Position numbers and translations under genes: made by a program
The notes under the pieces: generated by a model
Told to the model about the DNA's origin: nothing
Databases searched by the model: none
What the model saw: the letters and a program-made list of their open reading frames with translations, nothing else
Shown here: positions 36,401 through 46,199 of the stretch, piece after piece
Layout: every line of letters starts with the position of its first letter
Numbering within the stretch: position 1 is the first letter of the stretch
Origin: Eucommia ulmoides
Lineage: Eukaryota; Streptophyta; Magnoliopsida; Garryales; Eucommiaceae
NCBI GenBank assembly: GCA_016647705.1
Contig: CM028333.1
Location: forward strand, 28,122,743 to 28,186,742
Direction of reading: 5' to 3'
DNA: 64,000 bases

Positions 36401-39177
36401 GTGAAATCAAATTAGCGTTTGTTATGCTACTTGAAGTGAGCGGGTTGGGTTTTGGGCGAACTATTGATTAGTTCGGTATTCGAGTATTCACTTGTCATTC
36501 GAGTATTTGGGGGGAGTTTGTTTAAAAAAAAAAAAAAAACACCGTAAATGTGTATATACGGTTTTATTTTTGTTTTTTTAGACAAGTGAGTACTACGTTT
36601 TAAAGTAATAGTTCTGGGTTGTTTCGAATTGGTCTTTGGGGTTACGAGAGTGATTGAGCCAAGCATTGTGCCTCAGATATCGTTAAATTGATAATGTTAA
36701 CCTGTTTTATATTTCTGATATACCCTTGGCTATTTGACAAAAACCAAACCAAGCCCTATTGATCTTTTTGAATTTCCAAGCCTACATTAGTAGAGAGTGG
36801 AACCCAGTCAGGCATATGGATATCCTATACCTTTATAGTTTAAGTCATTAACTTTGTTGGTGGATAATCCAATCCGGTCTGTGGATGGTTGTATGATTGA
36901 GTTTTAATACATACACTTGAACAAGATCTAAAATGGCGATTACTGCTATTGAATGTTGAAATTTTAAAACACTACATGGTGCGTTTTACTCTTGAAATCG
37001 ATATAATTGGGGGCCGATGAGAGAATTTTTTTGATCGTATAGATGAAATTCAAAACTCATACGTTATTGTTATTTTTAGTTCGTTAGTGTGTTTCGTTTT
37101 TAGTATTTAAATTCGTTAATTAGTCGTGGTAGTTCAATTTATTGTGTGGGTGTTTTACTCGAGGACTAGCAAAATTCTAAATTCGGGAGTATTTGATAGG
37201 TTGATTTTATCTATCTATTTCCAAGCCGATTTTGATATTTTTCGAATGTTATTGTAATGTTTTAATATGTTTTAATTCGTTTTTATTTGTTTTGGTATAA
37301 ATCAGGTGTTTGGGACGAAAAGGAATGAAAACGGTTGAAAATCGAGCAAATCGGTGGGACGTCGGTGAAGAAATGGTTGAAAAGACCAAAGAAAGGAAAT
37401 GCAGCCTCCACCGCTGCAGCGATCAAAAGAACAGAGACTTTCTACTTAACCACCGCTGCAGCGGTCAACTGGCAGAAACCTACTGACTTCCCACTGCTGC
37501 AGCGGTCCGACACCAGGTGACTTGGATATTTTGGGATATTTTTTGAGATATTTTGGATCCCTATGATATCACCTTTTCCCCCAACACCTAAGACAAGTTT
37601 TTTGGGACTCCCTTGAGAGCTCCAAGGCATACCAACAAGGAGAGATCATCCATTTGATGAGGATAAATCAAGATCGGAGTGGAAATCACGGACGCGGAAC
37701 CGTCAATTCTTCAGATAACGGATATTCTCCTTTGTTTCTCTCTTTATTTCTTAAACCCTTGTTGGTATTTGATGTTGTTTAGCTCGTTTATAGTTGAATA
37801 TTGGGCTATGGCCATGTGTAGCTAAACATATATTGTCTAGGGTTTGATGTAGTCCATGAAAACGTAGTTTGAATAAATCGATGTTTTGTTAACAGTTTTT
37901 TATTTTTATCCGATTGTATTTACCGTTTTATTACTTCCAATGTATGCTTGTTATGATATATTGGTTGGTTTGAGAAATCCGGGTTTGACACTCGGGAGAG
38001 GTAACCCCGGATTCGGACTAAAGTTTAAACACAATGCGACGATCTAATGACTCAGGAGAGTATTAGAAAGTGTGCAATCCGTGAGGTTGGAACGAGACTC
38101 ATGTGATCAGTATCGTTAGACGCTAGATGGGGACATCGGCGTTGACACGAAATCGCATATTCATTCACTTTACACTCGGGAGAGGTAGTGAGTAAGTTTT
38201 CGATACCTAGATTGTCAGATAGTTTAAATACCGTTAATGTAAACGAGATTGAAACGAACACGTTTAAGTAAACGAAGTTAATCCCTAGACAATATATTCC
38301 CATTAACATCACTATTAGTATTTTAGTTTAATTAGTTTAGTTTAGTTTTATTTCTTTAAACAAAAATATAAATTTAAGTCGCCTAGATAAAATTCGGTTA
38401 TGACAATCGCGGTACTTAACGACAATTTAATCCAATCCCTGTGGTTACGACAACTCTTACTCTTCCCATTATATTAAAACTTAACCCGTACACTTGCGGT
38501 GAAAGTAGCGACGTAATATTCTGCTACCAGGAGGTTTCTATTTCAATTACATACTATTCGCATATGTTATCAAAGCTCTTTGTAGCTGCCTACAGTAGCA
38601 TTTGATAAACGGGAATGGAATGGTCATGGGAATGGTCATTCTATTCCTATGTTTGATATATGGGTTTATTTTATTTCCATTATCAATAATTTCCTAATCC
38701 CAAAAAACATGGGATTAACCAAATATTGGAATTGGTTAATGCTATGTTTGGTATTAATTAATCCTAATTACATAGGATTAGGGTTTAATCTTTCATCGGC
38801 AAAAAAACGCAACTAAACACTAACCAAATATTGGAATTGGAATGAAATTTAATTAAATTCAATTAAAGTACTATTTTACCCTTCGAAAATTTAATTAAAT
38901 TACTATTTTATCCTTTCAATTTCTAACAAATATATCCATTAATTTTATTTTAGTTTTTTACACAACCCCTCCTCCTTCCCTACACCATCTTATCCAACAA
39001 TCGGTACCAAATTCTCTCTTTCTCTCTCTCTCTCATCTTCTAATCAACCCCCCAGTCCCCACCGATACCACCACCTCGACCCTCGCCCAGTAACACCACC
39101 GCCCACCCCCTGTCCACCGCCTCCCTCTTTTTCTTTTTCTTTTTCCTCCTCCTCCTCCTCTTCTCTCTTCTATACAT

Positions 39178-39240
<63 letters not shown>

Positions 39241-41787
39241 CCTCTTATTTGAAATTTCATTTGATTTATGTTCGAATATTCCTTATTTAAAAAAAATTAT
39301 ATGTTTTTCAAGTGGAGACTTTATTGTACAAATGCATTCAATTCTTGATTTATTCCCAACACTAATAAAGTATTAGAATAGAAATGATTATTCCAATACC
39401 ACATCTAATCCCTTTTGTCACCAACATAGGCATGGTAACCATTCCATTCCATTACCATACTAATTTCATTCCATTCCAGCGTACCAAAAGCAACGTTACA
39501 ATTTACGGAGCTTGGGATTTCTTAAATTTCTTCATACCTTCCATGTTTCTTAATCCTTTTAAAGAGGACGCAAACTGAGAAGCTTCTTTTTTAACACACG
39601 CCCTTTGGATGGCAATAAATACGCTTTTGGCACAATTTTATTTTTTTATTTCCTTAACTGTGGACACTTCTTTACAAATTACACATGATTCATTTTAACC
39701 CCTTTGCTTTAAAAATCTACACATCACCCCCTTCTGGTATTGACTAAAGAGAGAAACTCACATTTTATTCAAAAAATATGAAATGACTTAGCTGACTTTT
39801 ATTTTTTATTTAAATTCAATATTTAATGGTAATAAAAGGGGAAAATAACATTTTCTCTCTCCAATTCTCTCTCTCTCTCTCTCTCTTTCTATTTTTATTA
39901 AAGAATAGATCATATTAATATTAACATTAAGAACATTTCCTTAAGTTAAACAATTAGTTTTCCAATTTATTATAAGTAGAAGAGGATAAAGTGTTAGTTT
40001 TTAAACTAAAGCGGACGAAATGAAACAAGATCAATGTACAAAGGGATAACAGGAAATTAACCCTTCATTATATGGTATAAAATAAGCATAGGAATAGAAC
40101 CTCTCTTAAAATGTAATTATGAGAACTGTTAGAAAAATACAAATTTCGTACACCAAAAAGTGTAAACAATTGGATTCAAGGATTTAAGAACATGAGACAA
40201 AGCATCAGAACATGCTCACCCACTTGGAAATTCTAAATCATCAACAAAGTCCAATTTGAAACCTCACTAAGGAAATTTTGCTACAATATTTGTCTTTGTA
40301 ATTTCAAGTTTTTGTCTTTCCTTTCTAATTTCAACAACTATAATTCTCTGAAACCTTTTGTATAGGTAAGTAATCTAACTAATAAGCAACTCTTCCAAAT
40401 AACTATCGACTTGTTAATTGAGAACTACCTTGAAATAGATTTACAACCAAAAGGGGATGAGGTTCTTCCAACCTGCAATACTTCATCCAAACAGAAATGC
40501 AATATTTTCTTCAAAACGTAGCATAGAGCATTTTATAAAGACATTTTATCTTTTCAAGAAAGAAAGTAACATTTATTACAGAACACTACAAAACATATGT
40601 TTATGTAAGAGGAAGGTGCTCACCGCTTGTCTCACTGTTCGAGGAAATCCGTCAAGAATAAATCCCGATTCACCTTTTGTCTCCCCAGTCTCAAGTCTTT
40701 TTGACAATAAATTAATTATAATCTCATCCGATACCAACTTCCCTTGATTTACAATTTCTGCCAGCTGCAAAATATGAGAAATAAATGGTTAAAGATCGAA
40801 AATGGTAATCATAGAATTTCCTAACAGCTTGTCAAAGTCAAATTTTAATCGCTTTCACATTTAAGAACACATTAGGGGAAATTCAAAGCTTTGAGAGGTG
40901 TGAATCTCCTCCAATTGTGAGAAATATACACATAATATTTGAAATTAAATACTTCCCATCAATCCAGAGGTTTGAAGTTCTAAAATTTGAAGCCCAATAT
41001 GTACCAAATCCATGAAATAAGAGCACTCAGATCTTACCATTAACGATTAATCCATCATAAACACCATTAATGAAATCAACATAGCAAGCAAGGACAATTA
41101 CATGATTGATTTCAATCATAAAGGTTGCACATATATACAACATTATTAATAAATCACAGTCCAGAACTATTCTATTGAGGCTTTAACAGCACGTTTAAAT
41201 AGAAAATCAAATCCATTTCTTTTTGAATCATCATGTTCAATTTCACATACATAGTGAAACCAATACAAAGCAACTTAATTATTGAACAGATCTGAAAACA
41301 ATAAACTCAATCCACACAATTATTCAGCCATATATGTTGGAATAATAAAATCTGCAATCCCTAAGAAATGAGGAGGAAAAATCACAACAGATTTCTCAAA
41401 TTCATAAATATTTCCCACTAATCAATGAACAAGAGACTATGTATACACACATATAAAGCACCACATATGATGACTTACTTGTTCGGAGAGTGGATCGGAG
41501 GAAGATAGCTCTTCCCGTACGAGATCGCCGGTGGCGATGTGAGGGACACCGAGGAGGGTCGAGAGCCGGCTGGCATAAGTACCTTTCCCGACACCGGGAC
41601 AGCCCAGGAAGACCCACTGGACGTTCCTGTCCTTGGGATCTACGCGCGGAGGGAGAGGATCTTGAGGATACAAAGGGGAATTTAATGGTTCCGATGCGGC
41701 AGCTGTAGATAGAGACCTCCTGATTAGAGCAAACGAGGTGGAGGAAAATGGTGATGTGGGCTTCAACAGGCGGGAGACAGCCGCCAT
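30271..41787 (-). CDS. ADK: Plastid-type adenylate kinase, four exons
   Basis: Exons on the minus strand: 41787-41479, 40764-40624, 33493-33221 and 30417-30271. They sum to 870 nt (289 codons plus stop), all in phase 0 with GT...AG introns. Adenylate kinase interconverts ATP + AMP and 2 ADP. Visible motifs are the P-loop GCPGVGKGT (residues 62-70), the AMP-site TGDLVREEL (86-94), DGFPRT (141-146), and a LID segment with CSQCGKNFN starting near residue 182. The LID Arg stretch [15 protein letters not shown] follows. The first about 50 residues are rich in Ser, Ala, Pro and Arg ([23 protein letters not shown]), as in an organelle transit peptide. The match I remember is Arabidopsis At2g37250, annotated as adenylate kinase 1, chloroplastic. 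Intron 2 (7130 bp) and intron 3 (2803 bp) are swollen by insertions. Confidence 0.93.
30418..33220 (-). other. Adenylate kinase intron 3 contents
   Basis: Besides the ndhA fragment (about 32447-32720) this intron holds a MITE-like stretch at 30772-31000. Around 31510-31590 is a GGGGCG-rich repeat (GTGGGGCTGTAGGGTGGGGC), which resembles a dispersed plant repeat. An extremely AT-rich stretch follows at 31600-31910. At 32040-32180 is a short fragment with GGGAATGAAATC and ATTCCCATGACCATTCC ends in inverse orientation. The open frames at 30775-31280 are low-complexity and not gene-like. Confidence 0.45.
32447..32720 (-). pseudogene. ndhA: Plastid ndhA fragment in the nucleus (NUPT), degenerate
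   Basis: On the minus strand the frame reads [20 protein letters not shown], then [27 protein letters not shown] and [13 protein letters not shown]. This is unmistakably the early-middle part of the NDH complex subunit A (ndhA), a plastid gene. Text just upstream (ATTGGACC followed by GCCGGTCCTTTGGG) continues the match to IGP-YAGPLG with a frame disturbance near 32680. It covers only about 90 codons of a gene of about 360 codons and carries many substitutions, so it is an old plastid-to-nucleus insertion. It lies wholly inside intron 3 of the adenylate kinase gene. Confidence 0.85.
33221..33493 (-). CDS. ADK: Adenylate kinase exon 3, LID domain (residues 151-241)
   Basis: The exon is 91 codons, with acceptor TATGCAG and donor AAG/GTAACA. 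It encodes the core strand [11 protein letters not shown], then [20 protein letters not shown]. The long LID typical of this plant subfamily follows ([20 protein letters not shown]), and then [14 protein letters not shown]. Confidence 0.93.
33494..33970 (-). other. Start of adenylate kinase intron 2, no feature seen
   Basis: Sequence between exon 3 and the Athila-like insertion is ordinary intron. It contains two diverged copies of CACAAATATC(C/T)AGT(G/T)CATTTGA at about 33641 and 33702. Confidence 0.4.
34187..34328 (+). repeat. ACCGCTGCAGCGGT palindrome cluster, left LTR of family P
   Basis: There are five copies of a 14-bp self-complementary motif, at 34187, 34228, 34249, 34271 and 34315. 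The last two are exact ACCGCTGCAGCGGT and the others vary by one to a few bases. They lie about 115-255 bp downstream of the TATAAAT at 34073, so probably in the transcribed leader. Confidence 0.85.
37194..38529 (+). repeat. Right LTR of Athila-like family P
   Basis: It has TG...CA ends and 1336 bp. A TATAAAT box is near 37296, followed by three copies of the CCGCTGCAGCGG palindrome at 37410, 37452 and 37493. Downstream are GGTAACCCCGGATTCGGA near 38000 and a stretch of short, diverged GTTAGACGCTAGATGGG text. It aligns closely with the left copy. Confidence 0.85.
38599..39490. mobile_element. TIR element with GGAATGGAATGG ends, unclassified
   Basis: CATTTGATAAACGGGAATGG at 38599 pairs in inverse orientation with the right end, which complements to GCTTTTGGTACGCTGGAATG. 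Both are followed by more GGAATGG text. Inner copies of CCTAATCCCA and GGTTAATGC suggest further inverted or nested pieces. No transposase is present and the target duplication is unclear. A simple-sequence tract (39173-39240) lies inside. A related short fragment lies at 32040-32180. Confidence 0.5.
39173..39240. repeat. Compound microsatellite (TACA)n(CA)n(TA)n
   Basis: About five TACA units run into about 20 CA units and then a short TA run. It lies in intron 2 of the adenylate kinase gene and is preceded by a CTCCTC tract. It is likely to be polymorphic in length. Confidence 0.95.
39491..40623 (-). other. Remainder of adenylate kinase intron 2
   Basis: AT-rich intron sequence with a CT run at 39867-39890. 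I see no gene, RNA or terminal repeat here. Confidence 0.4.
40624..40764 (-). CDS. ADK: Adenylate kinase exon 2 (residues 104-150)
   Basis: The exon is 47 codons between a TTTTGCAG acceptor and a GCG/GTGAGC donor. It encodes [20 protein letters not shown] and [14 protein letters not shown]. This is the AMP-binding region and the DGFPR motif that contacts the adenine and closes the core. Confidence 0.93.
41479..41787 (-). CDS. ADK: Adenylate kinase exon 1 (residues 1-103)
   Basis: The exon is 103 codons from ATG at 41787. It encodes the transit-peptide-like leader, then [20 protein letters not shown] with the P-loop, and the AMP-binding start [12 protein letters not shown]. It ends at CAA/GTAAGT, a near-consensus donor. 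The start is the first ATG in a frame that becomes strongly conserved from about residue 50. Confidence 0.93.
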
Positions 41788-41983
41788 TGGAGGATAGCGT
41801 TGATATACACCAGAGAGATGGAGAGAGCAAAGCGACTTGCCGGCTGCTGCGAACTCCCAATATTAACAAGGAGCGTGTAGCGTTGGATGAAAATGTAAAC
41901 GATCGCGTGAAAATTTAGAGTTAGTGCCAATAAGGCCGATATCTTTTTATAAAATGTTAGAGGAACCCCTTTTTGTTTAGAAA
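41788..41983 (-). promoter_or_regulatory. Adenylate kinase 5' leader and proximal promoter region
   Basis: This short stretch lies between the kinase ATG and the end of a candidate Helitron. Only about 200 bp separates the start codon from transposon-like sequence, so the distal promoter may be element-derived. No unambiguous TATA box was identified. Confidence 0.4.
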
Positions 41984-42850
41984 CTAGTTTTAAAACCCGC
42001 GCAAACGCAGGATTAGAAAAAAATTATAATAAATTGTTAATATTTAAACATGAAACGCATAGATATCATTTGGTTATTTTAATAGCAATCCCCGTGTGTG
42101 TATAAATTTTAATAAATAACAGCGTTTTAAATATCAAATATAAATATACTATAAAAAATTACATAAATAATCATAAAAGTAAAATAACATTTCTACAAAT
42201 TAATTTTGGGTTTATACTATTTACTTCTTCAAATATAAATGTCTTTTTTATTTATTTATTTTTTATTTTTATTAAAATTCACTAACATCCCCCTATTTTT
42301 AAAGTTATATTTTTTGCCTTAACTTTTTATTTTATTTTTAAACAAAATTGTATATATATCTTCTTCTTCCTCTCTTTCTCGGCACCACCACCTCTCTGGA
42401 ACTCCACCCCATCACTGAAAAACTTGTCGGAAAATCTACCACACCTCCCTCATTTTTGTCCTCCTTTTTTCTCTCTCTCTCTCTCTCTCTCCATTGATAC
42501 CGCCAAAAAGATGATGAAGCAATATCTAGTCTCTATCGTTGATGACCAATGACGACGAATCACAATCACTGTGACAGTTATCTGGCGATACCGGCGGTGA
42601 TCGAGAGTGTCGTTGCGTTGGACTATCTTGACCACAGGCACCGAATCTATGCTTTGGCATCGAATCTATGCTTTGGCACACAGATCCAGTTCGAAGAGGG
42701 AGAGAGAGAAGAAAGATGAGAGCTAGGGTGCAGTGGGTTTTCCAACCAAAGTAGTAGTGGGTTTTCCAACCAGGGCAGTGGTAGGTTTAGAGAAAGAGTG
42801 GTTGATGGGTTTAGAGAGAGAAACAATGGTTAGGTTAATGTAGGTATAGA
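41984..42850 (-). mobile_element. Candidate non-autonomous Helitron
   Basis: On the minus strand the 3' end reads CCTGCGTTTGCGCGGG, a 6-bp stem (one G-T pair) with a 4-base loop. TTTTAAAACTAG and a host T follow. A hairpin, a short spacer and a terminal CTRR before T is the Helitron 3' signature. A matching 5' end, A then TCTATACCTACATTAA, lies at 42850 on the same strand. There is no helicase, so it would be non-autonomous at 867 bp. The interior holds a CT run (42469-42490) and repeated GGGTTTTCCAACCA text (42736, 42757). The 3' end is well supported; the 5' end is a guess. Confidence 0.5.
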
Positions 42851-42976
42851 TGGATTTAGAGAATTCATAACTGATGGGAAGTAGGTATGGATGGGCTGAG
42901 AGAAAAAGAGATACAAGGTGGTTACATGTGGGTACGGGGTTTGCTAAATGTGGGTATGAGTTTTGCTTGAAGTGGG

Positions 42977-45123
42977 TGTTGATCCTAAGATTTTGATGAA
43001 AAATTAAAGGTTGATATTTTTTGTGGAACTAATGGTTTGATTAAGTATTTCAGTTTATTAGTTTCAAATGGTGAAGATATAATGACAAAGATAATGAAGG
43101 ATTAAGAGGTTAAAGAGTTTGAAGAACCTAGAGAAAACAACTCAGGTTAAATTTCAACTTCTAATATCCCAATTAGAATCACACACGACCCAAAAAAAAA
43201 AATTAAAATATTTTTTTATAAATATGTGTTTTTAGTAAGACCCTAATTAGCTAAATTATTTGCTCCTATGTGTAATTGAAAAAGAAATATTAATAATTGA
43301 TTAAAATTGAATTTAAGTATTTAGTGGAGCTAACCGAGAAAGAAATCGGTTAAAGGGGCAAAAATGTCGATGAGAATTAATTAAAAACGAATTTAGAAGA
43401 GTGTTCCAACATCCATAAGTCGATAGGTAAGTCGACCGAAACATAGAAGGAAAAATTTTTGTATCTCTCGGTCGACAGGTAGGTCGACCTGTGCTTAAAT
43501 ATGAACTCTCTGTATCTATAACTCGACAAAGCGGTCGACCTGTGATAAGAAATGAAACTCTCTAAATCTCTAGGTCGACAGATAGGTCGACCGATGGGCA
43601 CAAAATCTTTAGATTGGCTACATCTTGAATCGATCGGTCGATAGGTAATCTTGGTTGGTCGACTTATGGGACTATTTCAGGATATTATGGAATTCTGGAT
43701 TTTATTCTAAAAGTAGCCGTTACTAGCTATTTTTTTGTTAGGATTCACGAGATATATTAGGGATTTAATATTATTTGAGATATGCAACACATATTATGAT
43801 ATCCCTATAGATTTGGTTCATTAAGTTTGAATATTTTTCAATTTGGTACATATAATACTTTCTATCCTATTTAATTGTGATTGAGAAATATTTGGGAGAC
43901 TTAATTGAGAAGTTTAAAAGCTATAATTAAGTGATTTGAACCAGGGTGAAATCTTAATGATATAAGGGGTCTATAAGAGCAATTAAATGTCATAATAAGT
44001 GGGAACTAATCGTTAGAGAGCTTATATTAATCCCATTTATATAGACCTACGTTTTTTATATATTAAAAGGAGAGAGATTAAGAGTATTATACTGAGCTTT
44101 TCTAAGAGAAATCATATTGAGAATTGTGAGAGTTTTTCTAAGAGTTATTCTTGAGAATTATTTGCTGTGAATCATTGTTGCTACCAAATCTGAAATGACA
44201 TTGCTATAATTATTCTTTCTGTGGATTCCGAGTGAAATATTTCCAAATTACTATTTAGTATTGCTTGATTATATTTGGAATTTGATATTTGGAAATTGTT
44301 TTCTGATTTTTTATTGAAAAATATTTTTTGAAACAATTTTTTGAATCAATCTGATTATGCGCTCAATTACGTACTGCCTATTTTTGTTTAAAATCAGATT
44401 TTAAATATCTCACTTTTCTATCACTAGTTTTGGGATATTAATTGAATTCTAATTTATCTGGGGTGGTAGAAGCTCCGAGTGAGAAAAATCACTAGTCAAG
44501 TTTTAGTTGGTGAGTTGAGTGATGGATTGAATACTGTTGGGAGTATTTAATCTAAGGGTAGCTGGTTTCAGTCTCTTCTTATAAAAAAAATTGAGGAAGT
44601 AATTCTTTCTGAATTAAATTATTTTGTGAGAATTTTGTAACGGTTCAATCCTTACCGAGTAAAAAGATATTTGGAGTATTTGAGAGGTTTTGATTCTTTA
44701 GCCTTAGTTTAAAAAGAATTAGGTTATTCTTGAGCTTGTAAAAAATAGAAGTTATTCTTAAGCCTGTGAAAAAGAATTTATAAAGGTTGATTATGAGACT
44801 ATAAAAGAATCTTTGTGAGGGTTTGATTCCTACCTTTAAAGGGATCTTGAGTTTAGTGGGTCCGACTCTCCGTGGGGCTTGGATGACTGGATTAGCCAAG
44901 AGTAGCTTGGTGAACCAATATAAATTTCTGATATGTTGTTATCTTTACATTATTTATTTTTATTGTTTGGTGTGCACCTAATTGATTTTATTTTTCCACT
45001 GTGATATAAAGATAATAATTAATTTATGATTAAAATTAATTATTTGGATTATTAAAGTATTTTTTTCTCTGATAATTTTTATCTACCCAATTCACCCCAC
45101 TTGGATAGCTCATTGGGCCAACA
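42977..45123 (+). repeat. 5' LTR of the SIRE-like Copia element
   Basis: The 2147 bp LTR starts TGTTGATCCTAAGATTTTGA and ends GGGCCAACA. A TATA-like TTATATAGACC is near 44037. A GTCGAC motif cluster lies at about 43418-43680. It belongs to the same family as the solo LTR at 25004-27078. Confidence 0.9.
43418..43680 (+). repeat. GTCGAC-palindrome cluster in the SIRE-like 5' LTR
   Basis: About five units carry paired motifs such as GTCGACAGGTAGGTCGACC (43472 and the diverged copy at 43574), separated by CTCTCTAAATCT-type spacers. The motif core matches that of the solo LTR, but spacer text and unit spacing differ. Confidence 0.8.
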
Positions 45124-45125
45124 AT

Positions 45126-45143
45126 TGGTATCAGAGCTGGTTT
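45126..45143 (+). promoter_or_regulatory. Primer-binding site (tRNA-iMet)
   Basis: TGGTATCAGAGC starts two bases after the LTR end. It is the complement of the 3' end of initiator methionine tRNA, the usual primer of plant Copia elements. Confidence 0.93.
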
Positions 45144-45179
45144 AGCTCAACACACACTTAGCTAACAAAGATCACATGA

Positions 45180-45783
45180 CGCACATAATAGGCATACTAG
45201 CTGAGGGGTAGTCTATGCACCGACCACATTTGTTTGTAGGTGAAAGTTATTCATTCTAGAAAGACAGAATGATAGCCTTCATTCAGACTACAAATTACGA
45301 TGTATGACTAACAATCGAGGATGGTCTGTTTGTTCCAATGGAAAACGGAGTTGAGAAGACGAATGAACAACTAACTACTTCTGACAAGTAGAAACTCTCT
45401 ATAAACTCTCATGCTATTAACATTCTATTTTGCTCTTTTGATGCTAATGAATATTCTAGAGTTTCAGGTTGTAAATTTGCAATGAAAATGTGGGATAAGC
45501 TACAAGTTACCCACGAAGGGATAAGTCAAGTGAAGCAATTGAAAATCAATACTCTTATGAGGAAGTTTAAATTGTTCAGAATGGAAGATACTGAAATGAT
45601 TCATGAGATATATACTCGCTTCAACAACATTTGCAGTCACTTGAGTCAACTTGGAAAGCCATACTCCATGGAGGATAGAGTTCAAAAGGTCCTAAGATCT
45701 TTAACAAAAATATGAGAGTCAAAGGTGACGGCAATTGAGGATGCTAAGGATCTTGGCAAATACGAAATTGATAATCTCATAGG
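45180..45783 (+). mobile_element. SIRE-like gag, N-terminal part
   Basis: The frames encode a UBN2-type gag region. Recognisable text includes MKMWDKLQVTHEG at 45482, MIHEIYTRFNNICSHL near 45597 and QKVLRSL near 45685. The reading is interrupted at 45783 by the Athila-like insertion and resumes beyond 58803. It is a fossil. Confidence 0.85.
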
Positions 45784-46199
45784 TGTACGGCGAAGGATTC
45801 GATCCTCGCGTATTAACTACTTGCAAGTGTACAAGATCAAAGTTTTAGTATAATGTGATCTTGAAAGATTGGGTATCGTATCCACAGGGATTGGTGTCGT
45901 TATTATCGAGTACCGTAATTGTCATGACCTAACCTTATCTAAGCGACCAAAAATGTAAATAATTAATTAAACCAAACTAATATTACTTAAATTAACTATA
46001 TTAATATACTAATATGTTTTAGGGGAAAGAATTGCCTAGGGATTAACTTGTTAACAGATAAGTGTTCGATCTCGATTTACTCACTTTTACGGTGTTCGAC
46101 CTATTTGATAATCTCGATATCTAAAACTCTTCCGCCACCTCTCCCGAGTGTAAGACGGGAGATATAACGCAACTTCGTGTTAACGAAGAATTCCCCCTC

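Larger units (their letters stand above)
33971..38529 (+). mobile_element. Broken Athila-like Ty3/Gypsy element (family P)
   Basis: It starts TGATAGGTTGATTTTAT and ends GCTACCA, between GGAGG duplications at 33966-33970 and 38530-38534. LTR sequence occupies about 33971-35118 and 37194-38529. The right LTR follows a polypurine end GAGGACTAGC...GGGAGTATT, a known feature of this Ty3/Gypsy branch. The internal remainder of about 2 kb keeps only the gag C-terminus ([14 protein letters not shown] near 35160-35200) and a long non-coding 3' stretch with GGCCGAGGACATTAAACC and GGGAGGCAACC. It is broken, with major internal loss. It lies in intron 2 of the adenylate kinase gene, in the opposite orientation to it. 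The LTR pair differs by roughly 5-8 percent by eye. Confidence 0.85.

Noticed and set aside
39033-39260. Cys-Val-rich minus-strand frame
   Set aside because: It is a translation of the CA/TACA microsatellite and the adjoining CTCCTC tract.
41437-41869. Alternative frames over adenylate kinase exon 1
   Set aside because: The 155-codon frame is a shifted reading. Only the frame with the P-loop GCPGVGKGT and a matching splice donor is coding.
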